A stretch of DNA of 64,000 nucleotides from Puniceicoccaceae bacterium Marseille-Q1082 (GTDB lineage: Bacteria; Verrucomicrobiota; Verrucomicrobiia; Opitutales; Intestinicryptomonadaceae), in NCBI GenBank assembly GCA_904424815.1, contig CAJGBI010000002.1, positions 704,206-768,205 of the forward strand. The letters run 5' to 3'. The position numbers were made by a program, and so were the translations under genes. Of the stretch, positions 56,131 to 64,000 are shown in pieces. Each line of letters starts with the position of its first letter. Within the stretch, counting starts at the first letter, position 1. Below the pieces are notes generated by a model. It was not told the DNA's origin, made no database searches, and saw nothing but the letters and a program-made list of their open reading frames with translations.

Positions 56131-56134
56131 CAAA

Positions 56135-56211
<77 letters not shown>

Positions 56212-56319
56212 TCAATTTTTAAAGTCTGAAATAAATTCTCTGCCCAACGCGATTGCAAGAAAAAAAATCCGTTTTGCGGATTTTTTTGAACTTTTCGCTT
56301 CCTCCGCCGCAGCCCGCGC

Positions 56320-56850
56320 CTAAAACGGAGGGAAAAACCGCTTTTTGAAGGCGTTCACGTTTGTGCGCGTCTCAAAAATTTTAAAGATTTCCGCGCAAAC
56401 CGCGGCGTCTTCATAGGCGTCGTGGTGCCTGAACCCGCCGATGCCTAAGGCTCGGGCGAGCTCGTCGAGGCGGTTGCCTCCGCGCCCCCTCAGCCGCCGG
56501 CTGATGGAAAGCGTGCATATGTAGTCGAACTCTCCGGCGTCCGGAGGCCTGTATTCCGCGAGAGCCGCATGCAGGCACGACATGTCGAAAGCCGCGTTGT
56601 GCGCCACGACATTGTCGTACAGAAACGGCCTCATCTTTTGCCATACCTCAGGGAAAGTCGGCGCGCCGCGAACGTCGTCGGGCTTTATCCCGTGCACGTT
56701 CATGCACCACCGATCGAAATCCGCGCGGGGATCTACCAGCGTGTTGAGTGTGGCGACCGTTTTCCCGTTTTCGACGCGCACGAGCCCTACCGCGCATATT
56801 GAGCCGCGCGCGCAGTTCGCCGTTTCAAAGTCTATGGCGGTGAAATCCAT
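56320..56850 (-). CDS. DnaQ-like DEDDh 3'-5' exonuclease
   Basis: 176-residue stand-alone exonuclease domain. ExoI is AIDFET with D7 and E9, ExoII includes HNAAFD with D89, and ExoIII is HHDAYEDA with H143 and D148, a full DEDDh set. The N-terminal AIDFETAN and the CxGLVRVENG segment match the short DnaQ/PolC-epsilon-like proteins common in bacteria. It could act in proofreading, repair or RNA end trimming. The 3' region has a decayed duplicate beyond the initiator tRNA (55700-55905). Confidence 0.92.
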   Translation of the reverse strand: MDFTAIDFETANCARGSICAVGLVRVENGKTVATLNTLVDPRADFDRWCMNVHGIKPDDVRGAPTFPEVWQKMRPFLYDNVVAHNAAFDMSCLHAALAEYRPPDAGEFDYICTLSISRRLRGRGGNRLDELARALGIGGFRHHDAYEDAAVCAEIFKIFETRTNVNAFKKRFFPPF

Positions 56851-57176
56851 CTGGATTCAATAATTTTGCTCTTCCGCGCCAAGTCAACAAATTTGGAGGC
56901 AACGCCGCTTCCAGGCCCGCCCCTGCGGCGATTGTAAAAACCAATGCGCTTATCCTGTTTTTCCGGCAATATCGTTTTTTCATTTCCGCAAGCGGAAATT
57001 ACCAATGCTCTCCCGACTATCCCCTGCTTTCGGGTTTACATGTCCAGGCGATTATAGGAAAGCCGCCACGCGCGGCGTATTGCCATACGCGAGCGGATTT
57101 GGCGGTTTGCCGGCGGGGGATAAGCGGAAAACATTTACGCCGGTGGGGCGCGTCAAAAGTGGGTTCAGGCGCCCTT
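56851..57176. other. 326-bp intergenic region
   Basis: Carries a repeat shared with 16961-17035 (56988-57050: GCAAGCGGAAAT, CCAAT, then TTTCGGGTTTA). The remainder is GC-rich palindromic sequence without a gene. Confidence 0.55.
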
Positions 57177-58091
57177 TCAGGAGTGGGGGTGGGCGGAGTT
57201 GTAGGCCTCGAGCATTTTCCGCGTGCTCAAATGCGTGTAAATCTGGGTGGTGGATAGGCTGGAATGCCCGAGCATTTCCTGGACGGTGCGCAGGTCGGCG
57301 TCGGCGTTTACGAGGTGCGTTGCAAATCCGTGGCGCAGCTTGTGCGGGGTGATGGAGAGCGGCAGGCCGGCGAATTGCAAATATATTTTGAGCTCGCGCT
57401 GTACAAGGCGCGGGTAGAGCGGGGCGCCCTTCGCCGTGCGCAGGATCTCGGCGTCCGGCTCGCGGGGGGAGTTTCCGGATTCCCGCCACGCGGCAAGCAG
57501 CCTGCCCGCGGATTCCCCGTATGGGCAAAAGCGGGTCTTGCCGCCCTTGCCGAGAACGGTCGCCACATTGCGGCGGGAATCTATGTCGCGCCATTTCAGG
57601 GCGCAGAGCTCGCTTATTCGCAGCCCGGCGCCGTAGAGGAGCTCGAGGGCGAGGGCGTCGCGCAGTGCGCGGAACCTGTCGATTTTTCCGGCGCGTTCGA
57701 GCGTCCACGGAATTTGGAGAAGCGCCGCGGTCTGCCCCTCGTTGAGGCATATAGGGAGATCCTTTTTCATCTTCGGCAGGCTTACGAGCTCGAACGGGTC
57801 GCTTTCCGCCGCGCGCGTCTGGATCAGAAATTTGTAGAACGAGCGCAGGGCGGAAATTTTGTTGCGGACTGTGGCCGGACGCAGCTTCGACGAGAGCTCG
57901 GCGACGTACATGCGGGCTACGCGCCTGCCGGCGGAGAGGTACGAGCCGTCGGAAAACTCGCAGATTTTAAGCCATCCGACCCACTCGCGTATGGAGTCGG
58001 AGTAGTTGCGCAGCGTGTACTTCGAGTAGCGGCGCTGCTGGCCGATGCGCACCATGAACGCCTCGATGTTTTCGTCGGTTTCGCCCGTCAT
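57177..58091 (-). CDS. Tyrosine recombinase XerC/XerD
   Basis: 304-residue tyrosine recombinase with a SAM-like core-binding N-terminal domain (about 5-90) and catalytic domain (about 110-300). Catalytic residues are visible as the Arg of GAGLRISEL, Lys of GKGGKTRF, His-x-x-Arg in HKLRHGFATHL, His of LGHSSLSTTQIY and the nucleophilic Tyr of IYTHLS. Length and motifs fit XerC/XerD, which resolve chromosome dimers, rather than phage integrases. It is the last gene of a five-gene overlapping operon; ATG 58091 overlaps the prepilin-peptidase stop by ATGA. Confidence 0.92.
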   Translation of the reverse strand: MTGETDENIEAFMVRIGQQRRYSKYTLRNYSDSIREWVGWLKICEFSDGSYLSAGRRVARMYVAELSSKLRPATVRNKISALRSFYKFLIQTRAAESDPFELVSLPKMKKDLPICLNEGQTAALLQIPWTLERAGKIDRFRALRDALALELLYGAGLRISELCALKWRDIDSRRNVATVLGKGGKTRFCPYGESAGRLLAAWRESGNSPREPDAEILRTAKGAPLYPRLVQRELKIYLQFAGLPLSITPHKLRHGFATHLVNADADLRTVQEMLGHSSLSTTQIYTHLSTRKMLEAYNSAHPHS

Positions 58092-59008
58092 TTGAAGAGG
58101 AGGCCGGCGACGCCGCCGAAATAGGCGTCCACCGGCTTTGAGAAAAACATGTAGTATGCCAATCCCCCGAGGGCGAGCCACGGCCCGTAGGGAATGGCGT
58201 CGGGAGCGGAATCCGAAGCGTCTTCGGAGGGGGAGTTGCGCGGCTTTTTTCCGGATTTCTTACCCTTTGAAAAGGCGGCGCGCAGCGCAACAAGCGGAAC
58301 CATCGCGGCGGCGCCTATGAGCGACCCCCCGAATACCGCAAACAGCGCGCCCTGCCACCCGCAAAACGCGCCTATCATGCCGACGAGTATCACGTCGCCC
58401 TCTCCCATGGCCTCCCTCCCGAATGCGATCTCCCCTCCGAGGCGCATCCAGTAGAGGATTCCCGAGCCGACCGCAAGCCCGCAAACCGACGATACGATGG
58501 AGGCTACTGACGAGGCGAAAAACGGGGCGCCCTCTATGCGCGCTCCGTGGATGTCGGGAAACAGCGCGGAGGCAGCCACTGCCAACAGCGCGCCGCCGAC
58601 GGTCGCGAAATCCGGAAGCGACATGGTGTCGATGTCCACGAATGTACAGAATATGAGAATGGACGCAAACAGCATTCCGACTCCGGCGGAGGCGGGCGGA
58701 AGCAGAATCCACATCGAACAGAATACCGCCGCCGTCAGGAATTCGACGAGCGGGTACCGCGGCGAAATTTTCCGCCCGCAGCACCTCGCGCGCCCGCGCA
58801 GGAGTATCCATCCGAGGATCGGGATGTTGTCGAACCACGCGATCGGTTTTCCGCACGCGCAGCGCGAGCCCGGCCGCACTATCGACCTTCCGGCGGGAAT
58901 GCGCAGAATGCAGACGTTCAGAAAGCTGCCGACGCACGCGCCGAACATGAAAAACGCCGCGGGGAAGAACGCCGGAAAGGCGGAGTTTATTTGTTCGAGG
59001 GTTGCCAT
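58088..59008 (-). CDS. Prepilin peptidase (type IV leader peptidase)
   Basis: 306-residue polytopic membrane protease that cleaves and methylates type IV pilins and pseudopilins. It has the N-terminal GACVGSFLNVCILRIP, the zinc-type Cys region (CxCG ... CCGRKISPRYPLVEFLTA) and both catalytic Asp motifs: FVDIDTMSLPD and MGEGDVILVG (the GxGD motif). Substrate pilin genes are not in the window. ATG 59008 lies inside the 3' end of aroE (22-base overlap). It could also serve DNA-uptake pili together with the ComEC protein. Confidence 0.93.
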   Translation of the reverse strand: MATLEQINSAFPAFFPAAFFMFGACVGSFLNVCILRIPAGRSIVRPGSRCACGKPIAWFDNIPILGWILLRGRARCCGRKISPRYPLVEFLTAAVFCSMWILLPPASAGVGMLFASILIFCTFVDIDTMSLPDFATVGGALLAVAASALFPDIHGARIEGAPFFASSVASIVSSVCGLAVGSGILYWMRLGGEIAFGREAMGEGDVILVGMIGAFCGWQGALFAVFGGSLIGAAAMVPLVALRAAFSKGKKSGKKPRNSPSEDASDSAPDAIPYGPWLALGGLAYYMFFSKPVDAYFGGVAGLLFK

Positions 59009-59913
59009 TTTTCGGCGCCGTTGAGGGTTTTGAGCATGAGTTCGCCCATTAGCGGCTTGGCGGTCCAAATCGAAAGCGACTTCGCGCCCTGCCACGCCAA
59101 CATCGCCAGCCCCCCGCACGCCCTCATGCCGCGCGCGCGCGCGGCGAGCGTTGACGGGGTTTCGCGGCCGGCGGCGTAGGGCATGTCGAAGAACGCGGCG
59201 GAAGGCGGAAAGGCTGAAAAATCCGCGCACGGCGGGTCGCCCTCTTTGAGGCCGACGGAAGTCGCGTTTATGATTACGGGCGACGGCGGGCAGGCGAATT
59301 TTTCCCCGAGCAAATGGGCTTCGCATTCAAAGCCCGCGCCTCTGATGTCGGAAGAGAGTTTCCCGAGCCTTTCCGCGCCGCGGTTTAAAATAATGAGGCT
59401 GCGGCACCCGCGCGACAGGGCGTGGAAAGCGGCCGCCCGCGCCGCGCCGCCCGCGCCTATTATCACGATGTCCGAGCCCTTAATCTCGCGCCCGAGGGAA
59501 TGTTCGACCGCCTTTTCGAGCCCGAATCCGTCGGTGTTGTATCCCTTCCAGCCGCCGGAAGTTTTCAGCAGGGTGTTGCACGCGCCCGCGAGTTTCGCCG
59601 GCGGGTCTATATCGTCCAGCAGGGGAACGGCGACCTCCTTGTGGGGAATCGTGAGGTTGATCCCGAGAAAATTTTTTTCCCGCAGGGCGGCGAGGGCGCC
59701 GGCGAGGCTTTCGGACGCGACTTCAAACGCAAAGTATTTCGAGCCGGCATACGCGGCGTCGGACTTCGCGATTTCAGCGAGAGCCGCATTCTGCATCAGC
59801 GGGCTTAGGGAATGGGCGATCGGCTTGCCGAGCACGGCGAAAAACGGGGGGTTGCTCTGCGGCGTCCTGGCGGCAAATTCCCCCGAGCGCAAATCTTCGA
59901 TTTTAAAAATCAT
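58987..59913 (-). CDS. aroE: Shikimate dehydrogenase
   Basis: NADP-dependent reduction of 3-dehydroshikimate in aromatic amino-acid synthesis, 308 residues. The motifs are GKPIAHSLSPLMQNAA, NLTIPHKE (catalytic Lys), ACNTL, GYNTDGFG and the dinucleotide loop GAGGAARA, then NRGAER. The last part, INATSVG and GLAMLAWQGAKS, is typical. About 25 residues precede the usual N-terminus. ATG 59913 overlaps the yggS stop by ATGA; longer starts overlap yggS fully. Confidence 0.94.
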   Translation of the reverse strand: MIFKIEDLRSGEFAARTPQSNPPFFAVLGKPIAHSLSPLMQNAALAEIAKSDAAYAGSKYFAFEVASESLAGALAALREKNFLGINLTIPHKEVAVPLLDDIDPPAKLAGACNTLLKTSGGWKGYNTDGFGLEKAVEHSLGREIKGSDIVIIGAGGAARAAAFHALSRGCRSLIILNRGAERLGKLSSDIRGAGFECEAHLLGEKFACPPSPVIINATSVGLKEGDPPCADFSAFPPSAAFFDMPYAAGRETPSTLAARARGMRACGGLAMLAWQGAKSLSIWTAKPLMGELMLKTLNGAEKWQPSNK

Positions 59914-60605
59914 CTCTCCCTGTCCCCGAATAGGAAAGTCCCGACCCTTATCATCGTGGAACCCGCGGCGACGGCGGGTTCGAGGTCGCCGCTCATTCCC
60001 ATAGAGAGCTCCGGCAGCGGGCGCGAAAACTCCCTTTGGAGGGCGTCGCGCAGGTTGCGCAGGCTCAAAAAGCATTCCTCCGCGGCGCGCAGCGTCGAGT
60101 CTATGGGGGCGATCGCCATCAGCCCCTCCACCGACACGTTCGGAAGCCCGAGGGCGAATTCCAGAAGCTCGGGGCCGTCGGAGAGGTCGGCGCCGAATTT
60201 GGCGGGGTCGTTTCCGGCGTTTATTTGGAGCAGAACCCTCTGGACCTTGCCGAGCCCGCGCGCGTGGAAGTCGATTTTTTCGAGAAGCCTCTTTGAATCG
60301 ACGCTCTGGATTCTGTCGAAGAGCTTGACGGCGAGTCCCGCCTTGTTTGACTGCAAATGCCCGATCAGCTCCCATGAAATTTTGAAATCCGCCCTCCCGA
60401 TTTTATCGGCGGCTTCCTGCACGCGGTTTTCGCCGACGGATTCAAACCCGCACCTGCGCGCAAATTCTACCGCTTCCAACGGGTGGAATTTAGTCACGGG
60501 CAGGATTTTTATCTCCGACGGGCTCCGCCCGCATGACCGCGCAGCTGCGGCGACGCGCTCTTCCAGGCGCGCGCAGTTGTCGGAAAACTCCGGATAGGAA
60601 ATCAT
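59910..60605 (-). CDS. YggS-family PLP-binding homeostasis protein
   Basis: 231-residue alanine-racemase N-domain barrel that binds PLP and controls its availability. The PLP Lys is K39 in LPVTKFHP. GENRVQEAADKI, WELIGHLQSNKAG, LQINAGNDPAKFG and GLMAIAP follow, ending in SMGMSGDLEPAVAAGSTMIRVG, where the phosphate is held. ATG 60605 overlaps the aminotransferase stop (ATGA). Its coupling to a PLP enzyme gene (class III aminotransferase) fits the cofactor link. Confidence 0.94.
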   Translation of the reverse strand: MISYPEFSDNCARLEERVAAAARSCGRSPSEIKILPVTKFHPLEAVEFARRCGFESVGENRVQEAADKIGRADFKISWELIGHLQSNKAGLAVKLFDRIQSVDSKRLLEKIDFHARGLGKVQRVLLQINAGNDPAKFGADLSDGPELLEFALGLPNVSVEGLMAIAPIDSTLRAAEECFLSLRNLRDALQREFSRPLPELSMGMSGDLEPAVAAGSTMIRVGTFLFGDRER

Positions 60606-62002
60606 TTTTGCGCCCTGTTTGCCGCGCTCGCCGCGATGAGCCTCCTGCCGAATTTCCAAAGCGCGCCCGTCGGGTTGGAGGCTTCGGATAGCACTTTGTC
60701 GAACGCGGATATGAACCTGTCTATCTCCCTGTCAGTGATTGTGAAGGGCGGGAGAATCTTTACGGCGTGCACCTCGTGGCTCGTCACCTGCGTTATGATT
60801 CTGTGGTTGTCCATGAGGGCGGTGACTATCATCTGCGTGAACAGCGAGTTGTTGGCCGCGTTGAGCGCCTTCCACGCCGCCTTCTGCAAGAGTCCCTTGG
60901 GCTCCTGAAATTCTATCGCTATCATAAGCCCAAGCCCCCTGACCTCCCTTATGTAGGAGTGTTTTTCTTTGAGGGCGTTGAGGCGTTCGAGGAGCTTTTT
61001 GCCCGCAGCGGCGCAGTTTTCGACCATGCCCTCCTTTTCGATGACGTCGATTGAGGCGAGGCCGCAGACCATCGCGAGGTTGTTCCTTCCGAAAGTCGTC
61101 GAGTGTATGACGCACTTTTCGAGAGACGAAAAAGTGCTCTGGTGGATTTCGCGCGTGGTGACGAACGCAGCGCACGGGACGTATCCGCCGCTTAGCGCCT
61201 TGGCGACGGTCACGATGTCGGGGTCGAGGTTCCAGTGCTGGAAGGCGAACCATTTGCCAGTGCGCCCCAGACCCGTCTGGACTTCGTCCATTATGAACAG
61301 CGCGCCGTACTTCCTGCAAAGCTCCTGCGCTTTCGGGAAAAATTCGGGCGAGGGAATGTAGACCCCGTGCCCCTCGACGGGCTCGGCGATGAACGCCGCC
61401 ACGTCCCCCTGTTTTAGCTTGGCTTCGAGGTCTTCGAGGTCGTTGAAATTGACCGCCTCCGCCCCCGGCAGGAACGGGCCGTAGCCTTCGTGGAAATGCG
61501 CGGTGGCCGTCACCGAGAGCGCGCCGTATGTAAGCCCGTGGTAGCCGCCTTTCATCGAGAGTATGCGCGATCTCTTCGTGTGGGCGCGCGCGAATTTTAT
61601 GGCGCCCTCGTTGGCCTCCGTTCCGGAATTGCAGAAGAAGCAGGCGGTCAGCCTGTTGTCGAGCAGCTTTACGAGCCTTTCGGCGAGCAGGCCGCTGAGC
61701 AGCGCGCAGTCGAGCTGCACCATGTTGGGCAGATCCATGTCAATGGCGTCTTTGAGCGCTTTGGCGATAACCGGATGGTTGCGGCCCATGCCGTATACAC
61801 CGTAGCCGGTGATGAAGTCGAGGTAGTCGTTGCCCTCCGCGTCGTAGAGGTACGCGCCCTTGGCGCGGGCGTAGCACTTGTCGAAGCCTATCGTTTTCAG
61901 AACCGTCGAGAGCGTGCGGTTCATGTAGAGGTCGTGAAGTTTGTAATTTTCGCCGCGCCGCGACTCGACGAGCTCCCTTATGTCAAATTCTTTCGTTGCC
62001 AT
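60602..62002 (-). CDS. Class III (ornithine/GABA-type) PLP aminotransferase
   Basis: 466-residue omega-aminotransferase. It has CNSGTEANEGAIKFARA, GGYHGLTYGALS, EPVEGHGVYIPS, FIMDEVQTGLGRTG (PLP-ring Asp) and VAKALSGGYVPCAAF with the Schiff-base Lys. The long N-terminal stretch before the domain (about 45 residues) and C-terminal extension exceed acetylornithine aminotransferases. The substrate cannot be fixed; polyamine, ornithine or hopanoid amination (HpnO-type) are options, the last only because hpnH is 10 kb away. First gene of the overlapping operon. Confidence 0.85.
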   Translation of the reverse strand: MATKEFDIRELVESRRGENYKLHDLYMNRTLSTVLKTIGFDKCYARAKGAYLYDAEGNDYLDFITGYGVYGMGRNHPVIAKALKDAIDMDLPNMVQLDCALLSGLLAERLVKLLDNRLTACFFCNSGTEANEGAIKFARAHTKRSRILSMKGGYHGLTYGALSVTATAHFHEGYGPFLPGAEAVNFNDLEDLEAKLKQGDVAAFIAEPVEGHGVYIPSPEFFPKAQELCRKYGALFIMDEVQTGLGRTGKWFAFQHWNLDPDIVTVAKALSGGYVPCAAFVTTREIHQSTFSSLEKCVIHSTTFGRNNLAMVCGLASIDVIEKEGMVENCAAAGKKLLERLNALKEKHSYIREVRGLGLMIAIEFQEPKGLLQKAAWKALNAANNSLFTQMIVTALMDNHRIITQVTSHEVHAVKILPPFTITDREIDRFISAFDKVLSEASNPTGALWKFGRRLIAASAANRAQK

Positions 62003-62066
62003 ATGAAAATTTCGCCCCTAAATTTAGGCGCAAAAAAAAATACTTCAACTTAATTCTGGAAAGCAA

Positions 62067-62915
62067 TTGAACTCGATCGGCCGCTATGTCGTGGACTTCG
62101 ACCCGTTTGCGGTGAGGTTTCCCGACTCTTTCTTTTTGTCCGGAATACGCTGGTACGGGCTGGCGTATCTGGCTGGGTTTTTTATTGCGTACATGCTGCT
62201 CAACTTTTATTCGTCGCGCGGCAAAAGCCCCCTGTCGAAAGACGACAACTCCACATTCATAACCTATCTGCTCTTCGGCGTGATAATCGGCGGCAGGCTG
62301 GGGTACATGCTCTTTTACGACTTCGGCAATTTCGCATCCAACCCCGTTTCCGCCCTCTACATCTGGAAGGGCGGCATGGCGAGCCACGGCGGGTTTCTCG
62401 GGGTGGTGGCCGCCATGGTGTTGTTCGCGAGGTCGCGCGGGGAAAGTTTCTGGACGCTGTCCGACATCATAGTGACGGTCTGCACCCCGGGAATCTTCCT
62501 CGGCAGAATCGCAAACTTTGTGAACGGCGAGCTATGGGGGAAAGTGTCCGACGCCGGATGGGCGATGATATTCCCGCACTCCGCGCCCGCGGGAACCCCG
62601 CTCGAACAGATCGCCCCGCGCCATCCGTCGCAGCTCTACGAGGCGTTCGGGGAGGGGCTGTTTCTGTTTCTGTTTTTCCAATACAGATTCTGGAGGTGCA
62701 ATCTCCCCCGCGGGCAGGTTTCGGGCGAATTTCTCGTCCTCTACGCCGCCGTCAGAATCGTCTGCGAGGTGTTCCGCGAACCCGACGCCGGCGTGGAGCC
62801 GATAATGGGGCTCAGCCGCGGGACGTTTTACTCGTGCATATGCGCCGCCGCGGGAATCGCTATTATAATATGGGCGCGGGCTTCCGCGCGCCGCAGACAA
62901 AACGGGCAAAAATGA
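62067..62915 (+). CDS. lgt: Prolipoprotein diacylglyceryl transferase
   Basis: Seven-helix inner-membrane enzyme adding diacylglycerol to the lipobox Cys of prolipoproteins, 282 residues. Motifs are IRWYGLAYLAGF, the essential ASHGGFLG, GRIANFVNGELWG (the Lgt signature) and RHPSQLYEAFGEG. The start is TTG at 62067, preceded by GGAAAG at the right distance, and no ATG lies near the true N-terminus. Its substrates in this window include the lipoproteins at 30697 and 40550. The stop overlaps the sufS start by ATGA. Confidence 0.95.
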   Translation: MNSIGRYVVDFDPFAVRFPDSFFLSGIRWYGLAYLAGFFIAYMLLNFYSSRGKSPLSKDDNSTFITYLLFGVIIGGRLGYMLFYDFGNFASNPVSALYIWKGGMASHGGFLGVVAAMVLFARSRGESFWTLSDIIVTVCTPGIFLGRIANFVNGELWGKVSDAGWAMIFPHSAPAGTPLEQIAPRHPSQLYEAFGEGLFLFLFFQYRFWRCNLPRGQVSGEFLVLYAAVRIVCEVFREPDAGVEPIMGLSRGTFYSCICAAAGIAIIIWARASARRRQNGQK

Positions 62916-64000
62916 GCTTTGACGTTGAAAAGATAAGGAAGGACTTCCCCGCGCTCTCGCAGACGCTCGAGTCGGGGCGCAAACTGGTGTATTTCGACAA
63001 CGCCGCCACCGCGCAGAAGCCGCGGAGCGTAATCGACGCCGTGTGCGCGTTCTATTCGCGCGACAACGCCAACATACACCGCTCCGCGCACGAGCTCGCC
63101 GGGCGCGCGACGCGCGGGTACGAGCTATCGCGCGCCAAAATCGAAAAATTCTTCGGCGCGGGCGGCGAATACTGCGCCGTATTCACGCGCGGGGCGACGG
63201 AATCCCTCAACCTTGCGGCGTGCTCGTGGGGGCTGCAAAACCTCAAAAGCGGCGACGAAATTCTCGTCACCGCCATGGAGCACCACGCCAACATCGTCCC
63301 GTGGCAGATGGCGGCGGAGCGGACCGGCGCGAAGCTCGTCGTCGCGGGAATGCTCGGGGACGGCTCGCTCGACATGGAGGACTTTAAAAACAAGCTCTCC
63401 CCGAAGACGAAAATCGTCTCGGTTGCGCACGCCTCAAACGTGCTCGGAACGGTAAACGACATCGCGGCGATAGGCGAAATGGCGCGGCAAAACGGCTCGG
63501 TTTTTTCGGTGGACGCCGCCCAGTCGGCCCCGCACATGCTCGACGACATTTCCTCCGCGCCCTGCGACTTCATTTCGCTTTCCGGCCACAAGTGTTTCGG
63601 GCCTACCGGAATCGGCGTGCTCATCGCCCGCCGCAGCCTGCTCGATTCCATGCCCCCGTACCAGGGCGGCGGAGACATGATAGAAAACGTGTCGTGGCGC
63701 CGCACCACCTTCCGCCCCGCGCCCGAGAGGTTCGAGGCGGGAACTCCGAACATCGCGGGCGCCATAGGCTTCGGCGCGGCGGTCGACTACATGTCGGGAA
63801 TCGACAAAACTGCCGCGCGCGCGCACGAGCGCGCCCTGCTCGAACGGCTGGTTGCGGGGCTTTCGGAAATTCGGGGGCTTAGAATATTCGGATCGGCAAA
63901 GGAGAAAGTCGCGGTGGCTTCGTTTGCGATAGACGGCGTCCACCCGAACGACATCGCCTCCCTGCTCGACGCCGACGGGATAGCGGTGCGCACGGGGCAC
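62912..64000 (+). CDS. sufS: Cysteine desulfurase SufS (3'-truncated by window)
   Basis: PLP enzyme releasing sulfur from cysteine for iron-sulfur cluster assembly. 363 residues are visible of about 410. They begin MSFDVEKIRKDFPAL and show YFDNAATAQKP, ATESLNLAA, EHHANIVPWQ, VDAAQSAPH and the Schiff-base motif SGHKCFGPTGIGVL. The final visible residues VRTGH are the start of the catalytic-loop motif whose next residue should be the Cys, just outside the window. It is group II (SufS/CsdA) by motif spacing. The ATG overlaps the lgt stop. Confidence 0.95.
   Translation, partial: MSFDVEKIRKDFPALSQTLESGRKLVYFDNAATAQKPRSVIDAVCAFYSRDNANIHRSAHELAGRATRGYELSRAKIEKFFGAGGEYCAVFTRGATESLNLAACSWGLQNLKSGDEILVTAMEHHANIVPWQMAAERTGAKLVVAGMLGDGSLDMEDFKNKLSPKTKIVSVAHASNVLGTVNDIAAIGEMARQNGSVFSVDAAQSAPHMLDDISSAPCDFISLSGHKCFGPTGIGVLIARRSLLDSMPPYQGGGDMIENVSWRRTTFRPAPERFEAGTPNIAGAIGFGAAVDYMSGIDKTAARAHERALLERLVAGLSEIRGLRIFGSAKEKVAVASFAIDGVHPNDIASLLDADGIAVRTGH

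Larger units (their letters stand above)
55595..56134. other. 540-bp region with decayed exonuclease copy and tRNA terminator
   Basis: The left part is AT-rich. From about 55700 to 55905 it is a diverged copy of the 3' end of the exonuclease gene at 56320-56850. The rest (about 55905-56095) shows nothing I can name. The tRNA terminator closes it. Confidence 0.6.

Noticed and set aside
57177-58091. Integrase of a mobile element responsible for the gene-end duplications
   Set aside because: The protein fits housekeeping XerC/XerD, lies within a metabolic operon and is far from both repeat loci. A trans role cannot be excluded.
60602-62002. Naming the class III aminotransferase HpnO
   Set aside because: Motifs only prove the class. 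hpnH is 10 kb away in another operon, which is too weak for a gene name.

Overview
The window is a high-GC (roughly 60%) chromosome segment from a Gram-negative bacterium. It most resembles a polysaccharide-degrading member of the Verrucomicrobiota, class Opitutia. The support is three PEP-CTERM proteins ending in VPEPAA plus a hydrophobic stretch and basic tail, a Tat-exported FAD oxidoreductase, several exported glycosidases, an LptF permease and outer-membrane barrels, and an archaeal/eukaryotic-type ProS. The phylum call is inference; no rRNA gene is present.

Layout. 1-6.7 kb: the 3' part of mgtE, a degenerate NtrC-type regulator, an EamA permease, a HAD hydrolase and proS. 6.8-10.8 kb: a RelB-MazF toxin-antitoxin module between two near-identical copies of the 3' end of the next gene, then a minus-strand operon queC / Tsr3-DTW-like gene / FAD oxidoreductase. 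10.9-17 kb: a Na/Pi cotransporter, two PEP-CTERM genes, and a 0.95 kb noncoding stretch with stem-loops and dispersed repeats. 17-28 kb: a FliA/WhiG-type sigma factor, NamZ-like muramidase, nitroreductase, glycogen phosphorylase, lptF, metK-ahcY and an outer-membrane protein. 28-36.6 kb: a third PEP-CTERM gene and a carbohydrate locus (GH43 lipoprotein, a GH-A-like enzyme and a large DUF4838-like protein). 36.7-47 kb: serS, ffh, a DUF1648 membrane protein, a binding lipoprotein overlapping comEC, tilS and ftsH. 47-53 kb: a GH16 glucanase, dinG and hpnH, a DUF481 outer-membrane protein and mdh. 53-57 kb is accessory in character: a two-signal-peptide ORF, an orphan HsdR-N-like nuclease, initiator tRNA, a DnaQ-like exonuclease and a decayed copy of its 3' end. 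57-64 kb: a five-gene overlapping operon (class III aminotransferase, yggS, aroE, prepilin peptidase, xer), then lgt and sufS, the last cut by the window end.

The most unusual structure is the toxin-antitoxin cassette. A 606-bp block carrying its own promoter, antitoxin and toxin sits between 125-bp direct repeats that are both copies of the 3' end of the FAD oxidoreductase gene. This is the pattern expected if a small circular DNA integrated into a gene end and restored it. A second, older locus has the same geometry around the initiator tRNA.

A second theme is transcription start layout. At nine genes a plausible -10 box lies only 6-10 bases before the start codon with no Shine-Dalgarno sequence, suggesting leaderless mRNAs, while genes inside operons often do have one. 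The initiator tRNA also departs from the usual three G-C pairs and A73. Housekeeping genes otherwise look complete and ordinary.
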